This document shows, in pieces, positions 33,813 to 46,976 of a stretch of DNA of 64,000 nucleotides (positions within the stretch are counted from its first letter, which is position 1; the number at the start of each line of letters is the position of its first letter). Source of the stretch: Nomia melanderi (taxonomy: Eukaryota > Arthropoda > Insecta > Hymenoptera > Halictidae); contig NC_134999.1 in assembly GCF_051020985.1 (NCBI RefSeq), positions 21,335,660-21,399,659 on the forward strand. The letters run 5' to 3'. The notes under the pieces are model-generated. The model saw only the letters and a list, made by a program, of their open reading frames with translations. It searched no databases and was not told the origin of the DNA. The translations under genes were made by a program, and so were the position numbers.

Positions 33813-36800
33813 CATAGAGAGATTCGCTCGCAGAGGAAAGATGGGTCGTAGAATCGTTATTTATTCGAGCATCCAACGCTAACGGAGCGCCGTTCGTCCC
33901 CCGTTGCAGATTTATCGGGGACACACCGGCGGACGGCGAGATGTCCCGTCAGCGTTTCATTCTCAAGATTCATCCCTTCCACTGCTCGGATTCCCCTGAA
34001 CTGATTAGGTGGCGACGTAATTGTCACGAGAGAATGAAAAGATGACGGCATCGTGGCTCGGTCACCTAGCGCATACGCTCGTTCCGCTGTTCCTCCTCCT
34101 ACGCTCGTAATTAAACGTCCGCCCGTTTCGCTCAATCGTTGTTCCACCCTCGCGGATGTTTCAACCGGTCAGTAACCGTCTTCGCGGCAGACTTAATGCT
34201 TTCGAGAAGGAAACGCGAATTAACGGCGACGGCTGTGTAGCTTTAACGATTCGGTTCCCATTGCCCGGCCCCGCTCTCTCTCCCCCGACAACCCTTCCGT
34301 TGTCGCTCGATGGACAGACGTTCCTTCCCCCGGGAACTGCCCTCCCTTCCTCGCTCGAATCGGCCGACGAGTTTTCGCCTTATTCTATTTCTCAGCGAGG
34401 GCCATTCCGGCCGCGAGAAGACTCCAACTATTCCGCTAAATTAATATTCCTTAATGTGCACACGATCTTTTTAAACGAATAGCACTGTTCTGTCGGGAGA
34501 AACCTACCCTTAGGCTCAACCACTTCAACCCAGACGCGATATTAATTAATTTGGACCTCAACAGTTCCGAGAGAAACAAATTACAGGCGACTCGAATTAC
34601 CGGATTATCGCATAGAGCGGCAGTTCGATCGCACCGTTTCCTTCGCGTATGGACGTGAAGTATCCGAAACACGGTTTTCAATAACGCGCGCGCGACAGTT
34701 CCACTATCGCGACGCGAAAACCTGTTTGCCACCCCTTTTCTTCCAGGCTGAGCTGTTCCTTAGTTGCTTTTATTTCCCGTCTAGAGTTGCCATTCAATGA
34801 AATCACCGATCTAGAAAGAAGCAGCGTACGAATGGAAGACTTCTCCGTCTGAAATCCAGACGCTTTGACATTTCTCGAGATAAGAATCTCCTTAAATGAC
34901 GGATCGAGGAAGAAAAAGCGAACGAGTGAAACGGCAACGCGCTGTCGAGAGTAATGCGACGTCTCCCTTATTACGGGGTCGCTCGAAAGCCGATGCGGTT
35001 ACGCCGAGGGAACGAAAATTCAGGAAATTAATGTTTCGCCTTCTGAAGTTGTACAACATACTCGGAAGCTGTAAAAAGAAGGGCTTCGCGAGCTAGAAAA
35101 AACGAAGAAACGAGTAACTCCTTGGATAACTAAGAATATTATTCGTTCCATTAGAATTGTCGAGAAAATATCGAACAGTCGAGTTAATCGCACCGACTTC
35201 TGAGCGACTGTTACAGTTGACAACGCGTCAACATAACAGTTGTCCGCGTATCCGTCGGTCGTCGCGAGAGACGGGCCGGCCGGTCGCTTTCCAATTATCT
35301 TGAAATCAGCCTTCGAGTACGGAACAAACGTGGCGAACGCTTAACCGGCCTGTGCGTGCACTGGAATGGCAACCCTAACTGGGTTAACGACAGGTCACGG
35401 AAGCCTCGAATGTTTTCGCTCGCAGCGCGAGAACCGCCTGTCGCGTTTTCTGTACGCCGTTTCCGCCCGTGCACCGTAAAAATCGCTTATCCCCGCCGAA
35501 TTCGAATCGCCGAAGGGGGAACGGAACTCGACCCTGCGGCCGGTCTCGATGAAAATAACGATAAGTAACAACAACGCGGGAAATCGATGCGTTACACTCG
35601 ATTATGCTGGCTTCCTGGCAGAACAGCTGATAAAACAAATGGAGGAAGAGTTAAGGGAGTTTCATCGGTACGATCGAATGCTCGTCACGCGCGCAAATCG
35701 TTCACATCGTAATTCGCGCCGGCACTTCTTTTCCATCCGAAACTATAAATAGTTACGTGCGAACGTCGCCTTTTAAGCCGGCGAGATTCATTAAATGGTT
35801 AGCCGGTCCGCATTACGGCGAACGGAAGTCGTGATCGTGATTATGAGGCGCGGGTAACAAATACAGCGGCGATTCGAGCATCGCACTCCGAAGCTTTCGT
35901 TCGAGCCTGTCCTTCGGCCGGATGGCTTTCACGACTCCTATCCGGAAGCTCGTCGGAGAGAGATCCTCTGATTAGACTTAGCGGATGTTAATGCGTTTAT
36001 AATTCGTACGAATCTCGAACCATCGCGACGGTCGCGTCGACGAAGCAACAGGATCTTCTAAATAGAATACAATAAAATATACTACAGTACAGACCGTGAA
36101 TATAGATCTCCCGGTATAACATACTCGCGTAAACATTCATGATCGTTTCTCACGCTTCGTAATCCAACTGGTCGAACCAAAACAGAAGATATAAGCGGGA
36201 AGCAGCCGATCATTTTTAAATACGGATAGATCGCGAAGGTTTTTCTGCCTTTTTCAGATTACGATATCTGGGTGTCCTCCGTGAGACTAGTTCCTTACGT
36301 CATCGGGAACAGGTTGCCGATTACGTCAACGTTCTCTGCGAACACCTTGAAATCTATCCGCGTGTTTGATGCCACTGCAATTAAACGCGGCCGTTCCTTC
36401 GGGACCTCGTTACGAGTACGCAGAAATCCGGCTTATCTGGCCGGCGATCGATCGCGAGCCGCGAGGAGGAACACCGACGTTCCTTCGAACCGGAAACGGT
36501 GATCGTTGCAGCAGTTTTGACAGTTTCGTTCGCCAATCTTTTCGTGTTCCCCCGCGATGGGAACTTTCACGCGGGGTTTCCGTGCTGATTCAATCTGGCC
36601 CGGACAACGTTAACACGATAGCGGTCCCCTACTCTAATAAATTCGCGCGTCACGGACAACAAATTGCAAATCAAATTCGCTTGGGAACTGAACTTTCGTA
36701 AACGAGGTCCCGTGAACGGGCAGTCGATGCGCTCAACCGTCGAAATGTTTCGGTTCGCGGAGGAGGTTCCTTTCCTAAACGAACAATGCTAATTTACGCG

Positions 36801-37797
36801 ACACCGGCCATTAGGCGACGTTGCCGTTTATTAAGCGGTAACTGACGAGAAATTCGAAAACACTGGGGCCAACTACGCACGCGGATGACACCTGCACGCA
36901 ATAGACTCTCGTGTGAGAAACATCGCGCGTGTCCTTCCGCCCACGCATCGCCTCGACACGACAACTACAGCCTCGAGAATTGGGTTAATGAAATCGTGAA
37001 ACGGGAAGGCCCGCTGTACGTCTCACCTCCGCGCTCGCAGCTGACCCTACATTTTCGTAATGACGAACCGTCATTCGCTAGATTCTTCCTGAAAGATTAT
37101 TCTAACGCCTTCCGTCACGCAAATGTCTGTTCCCTTAAAGAAGCGCGTCTCGCGACGCGACAACCGCCCGCGCAGAACAGACAGGTGCTATTAAAAATAA
37201 TGAATCGCTCGGTATCGCGTTACGCTATTATCTGGTTATCGAGTAGTTTCGTTCGACGCGAGTGTCCTCGTAATTGTTTTCAATTCGGTGGTCACGGATG
37301 ACCACCGCGATCGACGCGTTAACACGCCAGAGGAACGGCAGACCGGTACATAAACGCCCAAGGCGAGCTAGAAGGCGCTGCACCGGAAATTCTAATCGTT
37401 TCACGTTTTAGTCGTTCCACCGTGGAAAAGAGGAAACTCGGCATCGCCTGGACGGCGTAAACGCTTCAAGTTTCCCCTCGGTGCACGGCAGAAACGAAGA
37501 AAAAGCAGCCCACGGGAGGAAGTCGAGTATGCCAGAGTCTGCAGACATTTTAATTGTACTCGGTGAGTTTAAAACGAAAGTACTCCCGACGTCGAATCTG
37601 GAGTACAGGCGCAACTGTATCGAATGAAGATCCGAATTGCAGTCGCCCCCATGCAACCCCTCCTCGTCGACGCTCCGAACAGTAGTCGCGCCCGCCCAAC
37701 TGTCCTGAACAGCAGTTGCAGCGTTAACGTCCGGACATTTCCGACGACCCTGCATTCAATTTCGAATCTAAGCATCGAAATACGAGGAACATCCGCT

Positions 37798-37962
37798 TCA
37801 GCCCTTAACGGAGCGACGCCTTCTTTCGTTATTTTCCTCGCCGCTATCGTTGGAATATTTACAATCAACAGCTTCTGTGAATTACTTTCCGCTTGTTATC
37901 TATGTTACGGTATTTTTTCACGGTGAGCAAGCTTGAAATATTTCCGGTCCGTTAAGGGTTAA
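37798..37962. mobile_element. piggyBac-like MITE, family A, copy 2 (inverted)
   Basis: The same element in reverse orientation, 165 bases. One end is CCGGTCCGTTAAGGG then an intact TTAA at 37959-37962. The other end has CCCTTAACGGAGCG with a decayed TTAA. The subterminal AAAAAATACCGTAACATAGA (on the minus strand) matches copy 1; the interior is shorter and diverged. Confidence 0.75.
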
Positions 37963-39247
37963 ATTGGTCGCGCGAACCGAATCGCTGATCCACGCGTTTC
38001 GTCCCTCTAATGCCGAAGCAGCTTATCCTCGAGACGCCGGTAAAAAGCCGAAACTCGTATCGCGCGTGCCTTCGAATCGCTCCGCGGCTCGCCGGGCTCG
38101 AGTCTATACGAAGCGATGACGTTAGGTTCACTCGGTCGATTTTTCTTTGCAATTCGCGCGAGACGGCGCGGAGCGAAAGGAGAACCGTGGACGAGACAGA
38201 TTTCACGATCGATTCGAATTACTCATTCAAGCGGTCGCACGGCTGAACGCCTAATTCAACCCCATCTCCGCCGACCCCGGACCGTTTCGTCACGATTTTC
38301 TCTCCCCCTCGGCTCGCTGCACCCCTTCGACCGTGCAAGAAGCTGCGAGCACGCTTTCGAGAGCATATTATGCAGGTACGGGGTGGTAGTCGCGCTGTCT
38401 CTTCCACCCCGCATACGGTGATTACACGTTTGATGCCCCTGGTTTTCGATGCAGCTGTTGCGTGGCTGTTACTATATCGTCGGGCATCGGTTCGAACGAT
38501 TTACACCGAGGGTAACGACGCCGCTGCCCGCTAGTTTCGTTCGATCCTCTAATTTCCGCGCGGCGAAAAACTTTGCTAACAATAGGTTCCATCGTACGGT
38601 ACTTGAAAATCCACGGTTTCCTCTCCCGGCGAGGCGTGTGCACTTTCATTCCGCATCCTGTCCCGATCGGGACCTTTTTCAAAGTTACTTTGCCATTATC
38701 GTGGACTCATATTCGAGGGAAGTATCCAGCTATCTCCTCTAACGAGAACCACGACCGAATGCTGTACAGTTATACTTGAAAACGGTACATCTGCAGTTAG
38801 CTCAACTTCGGGAGTTCGTTACGAAACCACTCGTTCCCTTTTTCGGTGTATGCATCTAAGTGCGTCCGTTCGATTGATTTCGCGGAGTTTCTCAATATAA
38901 CCGAGTCGCCGAAACTCTTCGCCAGTCTTCTTCCTTACGATCTTCTATAAATAAAGGACCCTGAGGGAATCGACTGAGACGATAGACCGAGTTCTGTATC
39001 TCGTCTAAGTGCTCGCGGCTAGATTCAGTCTTCCCCTTAATTCGGTTTGCAAATATGAACGGTATTCTCTTCCCGGGAAGAATGATTCCGGCACCTCGTT
39101 AGCTAATTGCTATCGCTTAGTTACAGCTAATGGCTAGACTGCTGGAGTACCAACGGCAGAACTACCGGTCAAAATCGCTGGTTCCGATTTGTTTCATAAT
39201 TACTGTATCAAATGCTCGATAGTTGTTAACGCGCACAGCAACGATAG

Positions 39248-39487
39248 TTAACCCTTTACACTCGAGAGGTGACTCAGTCACCGTTTGATTTGATACGACA
39301 AAATTACAAAGTATTGTATATAATATTAAGTTTTGTATAATGCATCGATATGTGAAATATTTATATAAAATAGCTTTGTTCCTTAATTTACGTATTTCTC
39401 ATTAGTCCGTTTCAAATAGTGTCGCCTATGTCTCACTGGAAAGCGTCGAATATTTCTAGCGACAAGCTTCCGAGTGCAAAGGGTGAA
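39248..39487. mobile_element. piggyBac-like MITE, family B
   Basis: A 240-base element with left end TTAACCCTTTACACTCGA and right end (reverse complement) TTCACCCTTTGCACTCGG, 15 of 18 bases matching. One TTAA is mutated to TGAA. The interior is AT-rich without an ORF. The CCCTTTGCACTCGG-type terminus resembles known insect piggyBac-like ends and differs from family A. Confidence 0.7.
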
Positions 39488-39925
39488 ACCACCTCGAGAC
39501 TGTCCGAAACGACGCGACAGTGAAAATGACAAAACGCACAAGTTGCCCTAGATTTCCTAGCCTCGTCAAAGGTGCACGGTGAACGGAAAGCAACGGAGAA
39601 CAGAGCGCCGGTGTCTGCACCGTATCAATAACGTTAGGATCGGCGCGTACATTGTTTATTTTGAGCGCAGGCAAAAGGAACAGGACGCACGGCGTGTGTT
39701 CACCGGGCGGCGGATAACGGAACCCCGCGACGGTGCTCGTATTCCTCCTTGTTGCACGGCCGAGCAAGCGAGAAAACAGGACACGTGTCTCTGCGTGCGT
39801 GCACGAGCAGGAGGGACAGACGAACGGCGAAGATGAAACGAGGAAAAGGAACCCGTAGGGTACCGTCATCCGGCCGACCGGACTCGCGTCGGATTTTTCG
39901 ATCGGAGATTACGGTGTTTCTCCTA

Positions 39926-39927
<2 letters not shown>

Positions 39928-39959
<32 letters not shown>

Positions 39960-39974
39960 GCCACCGCCGCCGCG
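39928..39974. repeat. (CCG)n repeat
   Basis: About 15 CCG/CCA trinucleotides in the gene-poor block. A GC-rich triplet array of this kind is often found near promoters or 5' UTRs, but no gene was identified next to it. Confidence 0.85.
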
Positions 39975-42900
39975 GTAAAAGTAAAACCACGTTCGCTGCG
40001 AGTACAATGAATTTTGCTGCGCGCCATGTTCCCCGGTTAACGGTAGTCGATACCAAGGCGAAATGATCCCGAGCCGGCCTATCCGGGAAATTGCATTGCG
40101 CGGATTCGATATCTGCTTTTAAAGGAAATCGGATCCGACCGAGAACCCTGCCAGCCAATTAATACTAGTCGCGAAGAAAATTACCGATATTTTCGCGACG
40201 TCTGCACGGGATTCGTTGCTAACGGCCTCCTCGTCGTGTTCTTCGATTCGCATCCGGAGACAATTGCGCTAGCTTGCTCCTGCGTTTACCTGAGTTCAGT
40301 TTAAGCACGATTAACATCGGGAACGTCTCACGTTATGGTTTCATTTGAAATTATTAACTATTCCATGCCACTTTCTCGTACTTACGGGGAGCCGTTCTAA
40401 GGCGTAACATATACCGCTCGGTAGACTACTTGATAATTACTGTTTTAGTCCTTGCGCTCGTCCTCTGCCAGTACCTTCTTCGCACTCTAGTTCGCCTTTT
40501 AAGGCTCAGAATCAAGTGAACGTTAAATTACGAATTATGCGTCTACGACGAACGTTTATGAATTTCAACGATTTTTAATCATACCTACGTCTCGTTTTTA
40601 AACAAACGTTTCCACGTATTCCGCTGGCATCATTATTTCCAGTTTCCAGAAATTTAACGATTCGCTCTCGCAAGACTCGCCAAGAAGAAAGGTGTCTACG
40701 CCGGTCGGTAATTAATGGCGAAAGTGTTTACGAAAAGTCCAACAGGCGCCGAGCAGATTTAATTAATAACCGTCGAACGTACGCGCCGCAATATCTGCCG
40801 AGTCTCGGGCTGAGAATAATCCTGCTGGTAGCTGCGTTCGACGAGATTAATTTGCCTCCGTCGAGTTTTTCCGTCGTTTCTGGGTGTACGTAATAGTCGG
40901 CTGCGCGACGCGAAGGCACGACGGTCCTTCACGTGTCCCTAAAGCAACCTTTACACTCGGAACCGCGTGGTACGTAGATTTCGATCGATAGGAAATCACA
41001 AAGGTTAAACTCAATTCCGGATCAGAGAGCGTGCCTATTGTTAGCGGATTTTCTTCCTGGGCTACAACTTCGTCTGCACCGGTTTGTTACTCCGCTACAA
41101 TGAAATCGTTTTTTTTTTCTCTCTCCTCCGGTGTTCCTCGAAACTACGCACGTTCGCTGGGACCTAGTTTTGTGAGAACGTCGGGGCTTCGTGAATTACG
41201 GTTAATCCCGATTGGACGCCAGAACCGAGCCACCGGTGGAATCATTGATTTATCATCCGTTATGAAAACTGTCAAATTGATTTTTCGGGTAGCATGACGT
41301 GAGTGTTGACCTACCGCGGTATCCTGTTTACAAAATTAATGGAACCGGTTCTCACGAATTTCGTCACTGTGCACGCGATGCGTGTTTCCTCCGTGGAAAT
41401 GCCAGGAGAGGCACATTCCATTCGTACCGACTGATTTAGGGGCGTCCCGAGGGAACGAGCGTCTCGAAAAATACACGCGTTCGCGTGACGCGAGTCTACA
41501 CCGCATCATTTTCATGGACATTTTCATATATCAACACGCAGTTTCATTTCCGTGACTGACATCACTGGTCCGTTCGAACCAAACAAACGCGTTTCGGGTG
41601 TTCCATGGATAGAGTAGTTTCCCTTCGCAATGCAAACGCATCTTTACATTGTACCCTTACGAAACGACCTTACGCGAACCTTTATGAAACAGCTATTACA
41701 TCTCCTAGAACGGAGTGTTACCATCATAGAAATAAAGATCGATGACGAAACAATCGGTACTCGCGATTTCTATCTCGCTCGAGCGTTCGATCCGTTACTC
41801 ACCGTACGATATATTTCAGTGAATAACCTAAAGTAGAATGAAGCGTGATCGCAGATTTATCTGAGAAAATAGATAATTGATCGTTACAAAAATCGCATAC
41901 TATTTCAGGTGCGAGAATACCGCGTACACACTCGCGAAACGCAGTTAGCTGGTCGAGGACGGTTCCCGGGACGGGATGACCGTAAACACCAAACAAACAG
42001 ATCGCGGAGGTTTTCGTGACCCACTCGAATCGGTTCACAGGATTTCACGGCTCGTTTGAACCGAAGCATCGATTCGGTAATCAACGGAATTATCGACTAA
42101 GGGAAGAGTTGCATCGAACGACATATCAGGTTTCGGCGTCGGCGATAGAAGGTGGGATCAATCGAGAAACGATTAAAATCGAACCGCCCGGATCCGCGTG
42201 CGAGCGAGGCACGGGGGCAAATCAGGAACGTCACCGCTGCCTCTGTCAATTGAAACGAACTCCGCCGCGGGATTAATTAAAATAAGAGCGCATAAAAAGC
42301 GTGAGCTCGCGTCGCAGGTCGTCCACGGCGCGCACAGTTTGTCAACGAAGGATGTCGTCCGTTAAAAACAATTGGCTATGATTTGAGAGAGAAAAACGGG
42401 GTCACGTAGGTAGATCTCGAGTGTTGCGAGAGAATAGAGCAACGGCTCGCATAGACCGAGATACTCGGTTACTTCGATCCGCGTATCGAAAGGGTTGCTG
42501 CTCGGCCGGGCTAACGGTGCCCGTGCAACCGGGGAGAACGTGGATGGGAAACACTTACCCCCAGGAGGCCAGGTTCGTTGTACTTTTTCCTCGTCTGTCG
42601 TTTAGTAACAGGCACGGGACGAACGGGATGGGAAAACGGCGTGAAATCATCACCTCCGAACGACAGTTCCAGCACGAAGTCTGGCGAGCGACTGTTGCGT
42701 CCCGGTTCGTACTCACACGGACTCCCCTGCACGCCGGCTCGCGCTTCTCCGCGCGTAAACGTCAATGCGAGGTGGTCTCCACCGTCTACCCACCTTTGCA
42801 ACACCTTTCCATGCATCTTTCATACCTGCGAGCGATGCGCATCTAGTCGAGAAATAAAAACGTGCAAATTGGATTTCTCGTTGGTTCCGAACCTTCGGAA

Positions 42901-43824
42901 CGTTGCAATGCCTTTCAACTGGACTTTGGAAATGGACTTGAGCAGAGGTGTCATTCAACAAGTCGAAATATGGTACCTATGCGAATCTACGATTTACACG
43001 GGATGCTCGTCTGAATCGATCGATCGAATTTCAGACCGTTAGTTTCCCTCGTGAAAGGAACGGCAGGTTCGTAGATGTATATTGTCCGAATAGATAATTA
43101 AAAGTCGATGAATTTCTCGTCGCCTGGACACGTCGCGGCGAGATCCATTCGCGAATACGGATTCGCGAGTTTACGTATCGTTGTTGCTCGTAACTGTGAA
43201 AGTCTTTGTGTGTTGTCAGTCTGGAAGGCAGAAGATTTTGTTAAACGTTGTAGGTCGTGATTCGAATAGGAGAAACACTTTTCCTTAATTAGCGCGTAAT
43301 AAAGTCAAAATAATATCGTTAGTTGCTATGTAGGTTCATTAATGGGAAATACAGTCCATCACTGAGGAACTCCGAATTTCGTCTCTTTTGTATTCTATGG
43401 GAAGAGTGTATCGTGTTTCCTTCGAATTTATTTTTAGTGACAATAATAATAGAATAAGTATCGTCGATTGTCCTACGAGGACGCGCTATTATTTAGTCGT
43501 TTAATCGTTACTCGTTTCTGAAAGAATCTTTGCGATCAATATATTCGAATCGTGAATAATCTGTTGATTGATCAGGGAGAAATGATAATAAACTATTGAC
43601 GTTCGCGCCTAATTTTACACGTTGCGCTGCATTTCCTGTATTTCAGTGTCTCCTTCCACTTCCGTTTCGCTAACCCCATTCGATGGAAGCGCTATGAAAG
43701 TACGATACGATGCTGCTCAAACATTCTCGACCAATGGCGTTTCCGCGCAAGGCAGTCTAGGATCGACGCGTTACGGTAGTCGTAATAATATTTCGGATAG
43801 TTCGTGCCCCATATTTACGCCATT

Positions 43825-46800
43825 ATGGATTCGTTAGCAAATTACGCCAGTGACGGGGATAATAGTAATAATTCGGACGATCCGAAGGTGAGTATACACC
43901 TGTAAATTGTATTTCAAGACTGCCGATAGCATCTTTGCCTCGGCACCCATGACGCTTGAGAAATTTTTTAGTATACACACAGAGTCGACATGGCTCCGAG
44001 GATAGACTCTCCAATTGTAGAAAAAGTTTCTCGATAATCAACGAATCGTTTTATTTCGCGAACCTCTTGTATGTATTCCGAAATGTTAGTTAACTCATTT
44101 GTGGAGCCTAATTACCTCTTTGTTACTATGCCTATCCGTAGCATGTATCCGATGCAATTGTACCATTGATCACAATTGTAATAAAAAGTTGGATTTGAAA
44201 CGCGATTTACGCAGTTGCTAATTTGCGTAGACGTTTATGTAAAATCGTACGATGCGTGTATCAAAATTGTTATTCAAATGATATTCGTGACCGGGATAAA
44301 TCAATAGTTTGTGAAATGTTCACAGGTCATGAATTATTAAATATTTCACTGTAAATGTCATTGTTTAAAGATGCTGTACGAAACGCACAGTGATGCCAGC
44401 AAAAGAGCCAGTGACGCTAATTACGACCCGGTACAAATGGACATGAGTGAGGTACAGTAGAACAGAATGTTTGCAAACATTTTTTCTATAGTATTAAGTA
44501 CAAAACATTACAACAATTACTAGGACCTTGGTGATTTTACGGGGGCTGTATGTACATCTAGGGTCATATACCTGTTATATAAAAGGTCTAGTACTTGGTT
44601 TTTGGAGGTCATGTCGTAATCATCAGAGTAAAACATTTCTATCGAATACTTCAAAGAAATTAAGGAAAGGGTTGGTTTTTTATTAATACCGCTTCTGCCC
44701 TACAAGTTCTTATCACCTTTCGTGTTCAAATAATAAAAATATTGACGCGACACAACATGTATACTACCATACCGCATTTTACATTTAAAATAAGTTAATG
44801 TCTTGCTCGCACCAAACTTATTATGTGATCTTCCAAATTTGAAGAAGTTTAAGACATGACTTTAAAGTCTAAATTATCACGTGGCAGGAACAATGTGGAT
44901 AGACATTGAAATATTAAAAATTTAAATAATAAGTAAACGGGAATAGTGCCATTTCGTGAGAAAATATTAACACGTAGCTCTGTTGGTAATACATGATACA
45001 ATATCTACGCATCTCGGCAAGGTCTATGCTGTGTGAGGGTCTTTCAAGACTACCCCAAGCCCTATTCAGCAGAGAGAGGTGAGTAGAGGAAGCTGGATGA
45101 AGGTAACACTAACAAAAAATCAACCATCAAAGAAACCACATGTACAAACACATTTGGGTAATAACTAACTGCTAAAGCAGATAAACATGAAGGGCCCTTA
45201 TATTCCTATTTATCTTTTATAATGAAATTGTAGAAGATAAACATTTATATATTAAAACGAAACTTTTGTATCAAGTGCAACCAAGGCTGTGAGAAAACAA
45301 CTTATTATTATAAAAATTCTTAGCGTTAAGTACATCGAGCATTAGGATTTAGTCCTAATACGGTAGTTACGAATATCGCAAAATTCAACGTTTACATAGA
45401 CTGTAATTTTGTAATGAAAATTACCGAGGTGTTCGTTGTAAATCCACGTATTGCGATCGGAAACACACAAAGTTACAGCGTGTGGACCATTGATTTTTGC
45501 TAAACTGAGGGTACTAAAAAACATATTTTATAATATAGAGTTCTTGTAATGTAAATCAAGATCTATGTTTCATTCACTCTAATGCGGGAAAAGTGTATAG
45601 TAACGAGGATTATTTTTATTTCTTTAGGAAAGTAACAACAATAATTCATCCAGGGAATCCAGTAGCGAACGCGCAAATAGTCCAGTCACGCAGTCAAAGA
45701 CAGACTCATCCCGAACATTACCTTCCCCCTCAGACCAGAGGTGAGCTGGTTTGTTTATAAGCATATTCTCCTCCGAAACAGTAAATGATTCGCTTTCTTC
45801 GATGCTTCTATCTATATTTATAAGAGAAACTTGCAACATATTTTCCACGTAAATACATACAGAATAATAATACGAATCTGTGTGGTATACCCTGCAGAAC
45901 GTAATCGTTTTACAGGCGATCTGATCATGAGAATCATTCAGCGAATTCAAAAGAAGAGCACAAACGCGGAGATCGGTCCGACCGTAATAGACACATGAGT
46001 GACAAAGGACGCCGATCATCTTACGATGATAGAAAGCAACGAGAGAGTAGTCACAGGGATAGTCGAGACACAAAGAGGAGTCGCGACGACGAGAGAAAGT
46101 CTCGTGACGATGACAAGAAAAAGGAGAAAAGTTCGTTGGGATCCGCTAGGGACGAGAAGACCGACGACAGGGACAAGAATGACAAAGATCATCACTACCG
46201 TGATGATCGAAGGGATCGTAACCGGGACAGAGGTGACAGGGATAGGCGCAGAGACAGGGACAGAGATCGAGATCGTAGACATTCTAGGGACGACAGGTCG
46301 AAGGACAGACATCGGGACGATAGATCCAATTATCACAAAGAAAAGGATCGTACTCGGTCAAGGTCACGGTCCAGGGACCGCGCACCGCCGCCTTTCCGTA
46401 CGATGAGTTACAGAGAGGAAAAGAGCAGGAATAAATTGGCCCAATTAGAAAAATTAGGAATCGAATTGAAAGCACCGGAAGGAGGGGACCCTCCCGCTCC
46501 TGGCATTCAGAACGAACAGAATTATTATAATCCCTTGGCAACCGCAACGCAAGGGAAATACGCTGAACAGATACAGAAAAGGAAACTTTTGTGGGCGAAT
46601 AAGGTAAGATTTCCAGTCTTCCGTTTAGAACCGATTCTACATTTCTACATTTGCAATTTTATGCGACTCGCGTTTTTAGTCGAAACAAGACGACGGTAAA
46701 ACATCCACGGCAGCTTCAACTGCGAACACATGGGTCGGTACAACGTTCACTCATGACCAGGATGGAAAAGTGACCGCAAAGTTCAAGCGATTGATGGGCA

Positions 46801-46976
46801 TTAAAGATGATTTACCGACTGCTGCGACCGCAGGCGCTAAGCCAGATATATTAAAGAAACAGGAGGAAATGTTTAACAACATGGAACAACAGTACGAAGT
46901 AGCACGTGCTACTACCCACACGCAGCGCGGTGTCGGACTAGGCTATGCTACTGGCGGTTATCAATTCCCACGATAA
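43825..46976 (+). CDS. Rsrc2: RSRC2, arginine/serine-rich coiled-coil protein 2
   Basis: Five exons close in phase to 413 aa: 43825-43887, 44371-44451, 45628-45740, 45916-46603 and 46680-46976. An acidic/Ser-rich N-terminus (MDSLANYASDGDNSNNSDD) leads to a long RD/RS-type region in exon 4 (DRDRD, RSRSRSRDR). The C-terminal conserved domain follows: KYAEQIQKRKLLWANK, VKFKRLMGIK-like VTAKFKRLMGIKDD, LKKQEEMFNNMEQQYEVAR and THTQRGVGLG. That end matches human RSRC2 (434 aa), a nuclear protein associated with splicing. A strong acceptor at 43646 suggests that the ATG exon starts at 43647 and that an earlier noncoding exon lies upstream. A poly(A) signal candidate is at 47210-47215. Confidence 0.93.
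44452..45627. other. large intron 2 of RSRC2
   Basis: A 1.2 kb AT-rich intron. I saw no further exon, RNA gene or transposon in it. Confidence 0.6.

Larger units (their letters stand above)
32451..43824. other. 11.4 kb gene-poor, CpG-richer region
   Basis: No coding exon with a recognisable domain. Base composition is clearly more GC- and CpG-rich than the neighbouring gene-dense DNA, so open frames of 60-150 codons appear in all six frames by chance. Contents I can support: three TTAA-flanked inverted-repeat elements (33599-33812, 37798-37962, 39248-39487), a CCG repeat at 39928-39974, and the probable 5' ends of the MFSD6-like gene (left) and RSRC2 (right; acceptor TTCCTGTATTTCAG at 43646). 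It may contain enhancers or a noncoding transcript. Confidence 0.5.

Noticed and set aside
36885..37301. 138-codon ORF in the gene desert
   Set aside because: Many overlapping ORFs of this size occur here because of CpG-rich composition; no domain or conserved motif seen.
39700..40158. 152-codon Arg-rich ORF over the CCG repeat
   Set aside because: Its length and Arg content derive from the triplet repeat.
45624..46073. 149-codon minus-strand ORF over RSRC2 exons
   Set aside because: Antisense to two verified RSRC2 exons and crosses their intron.
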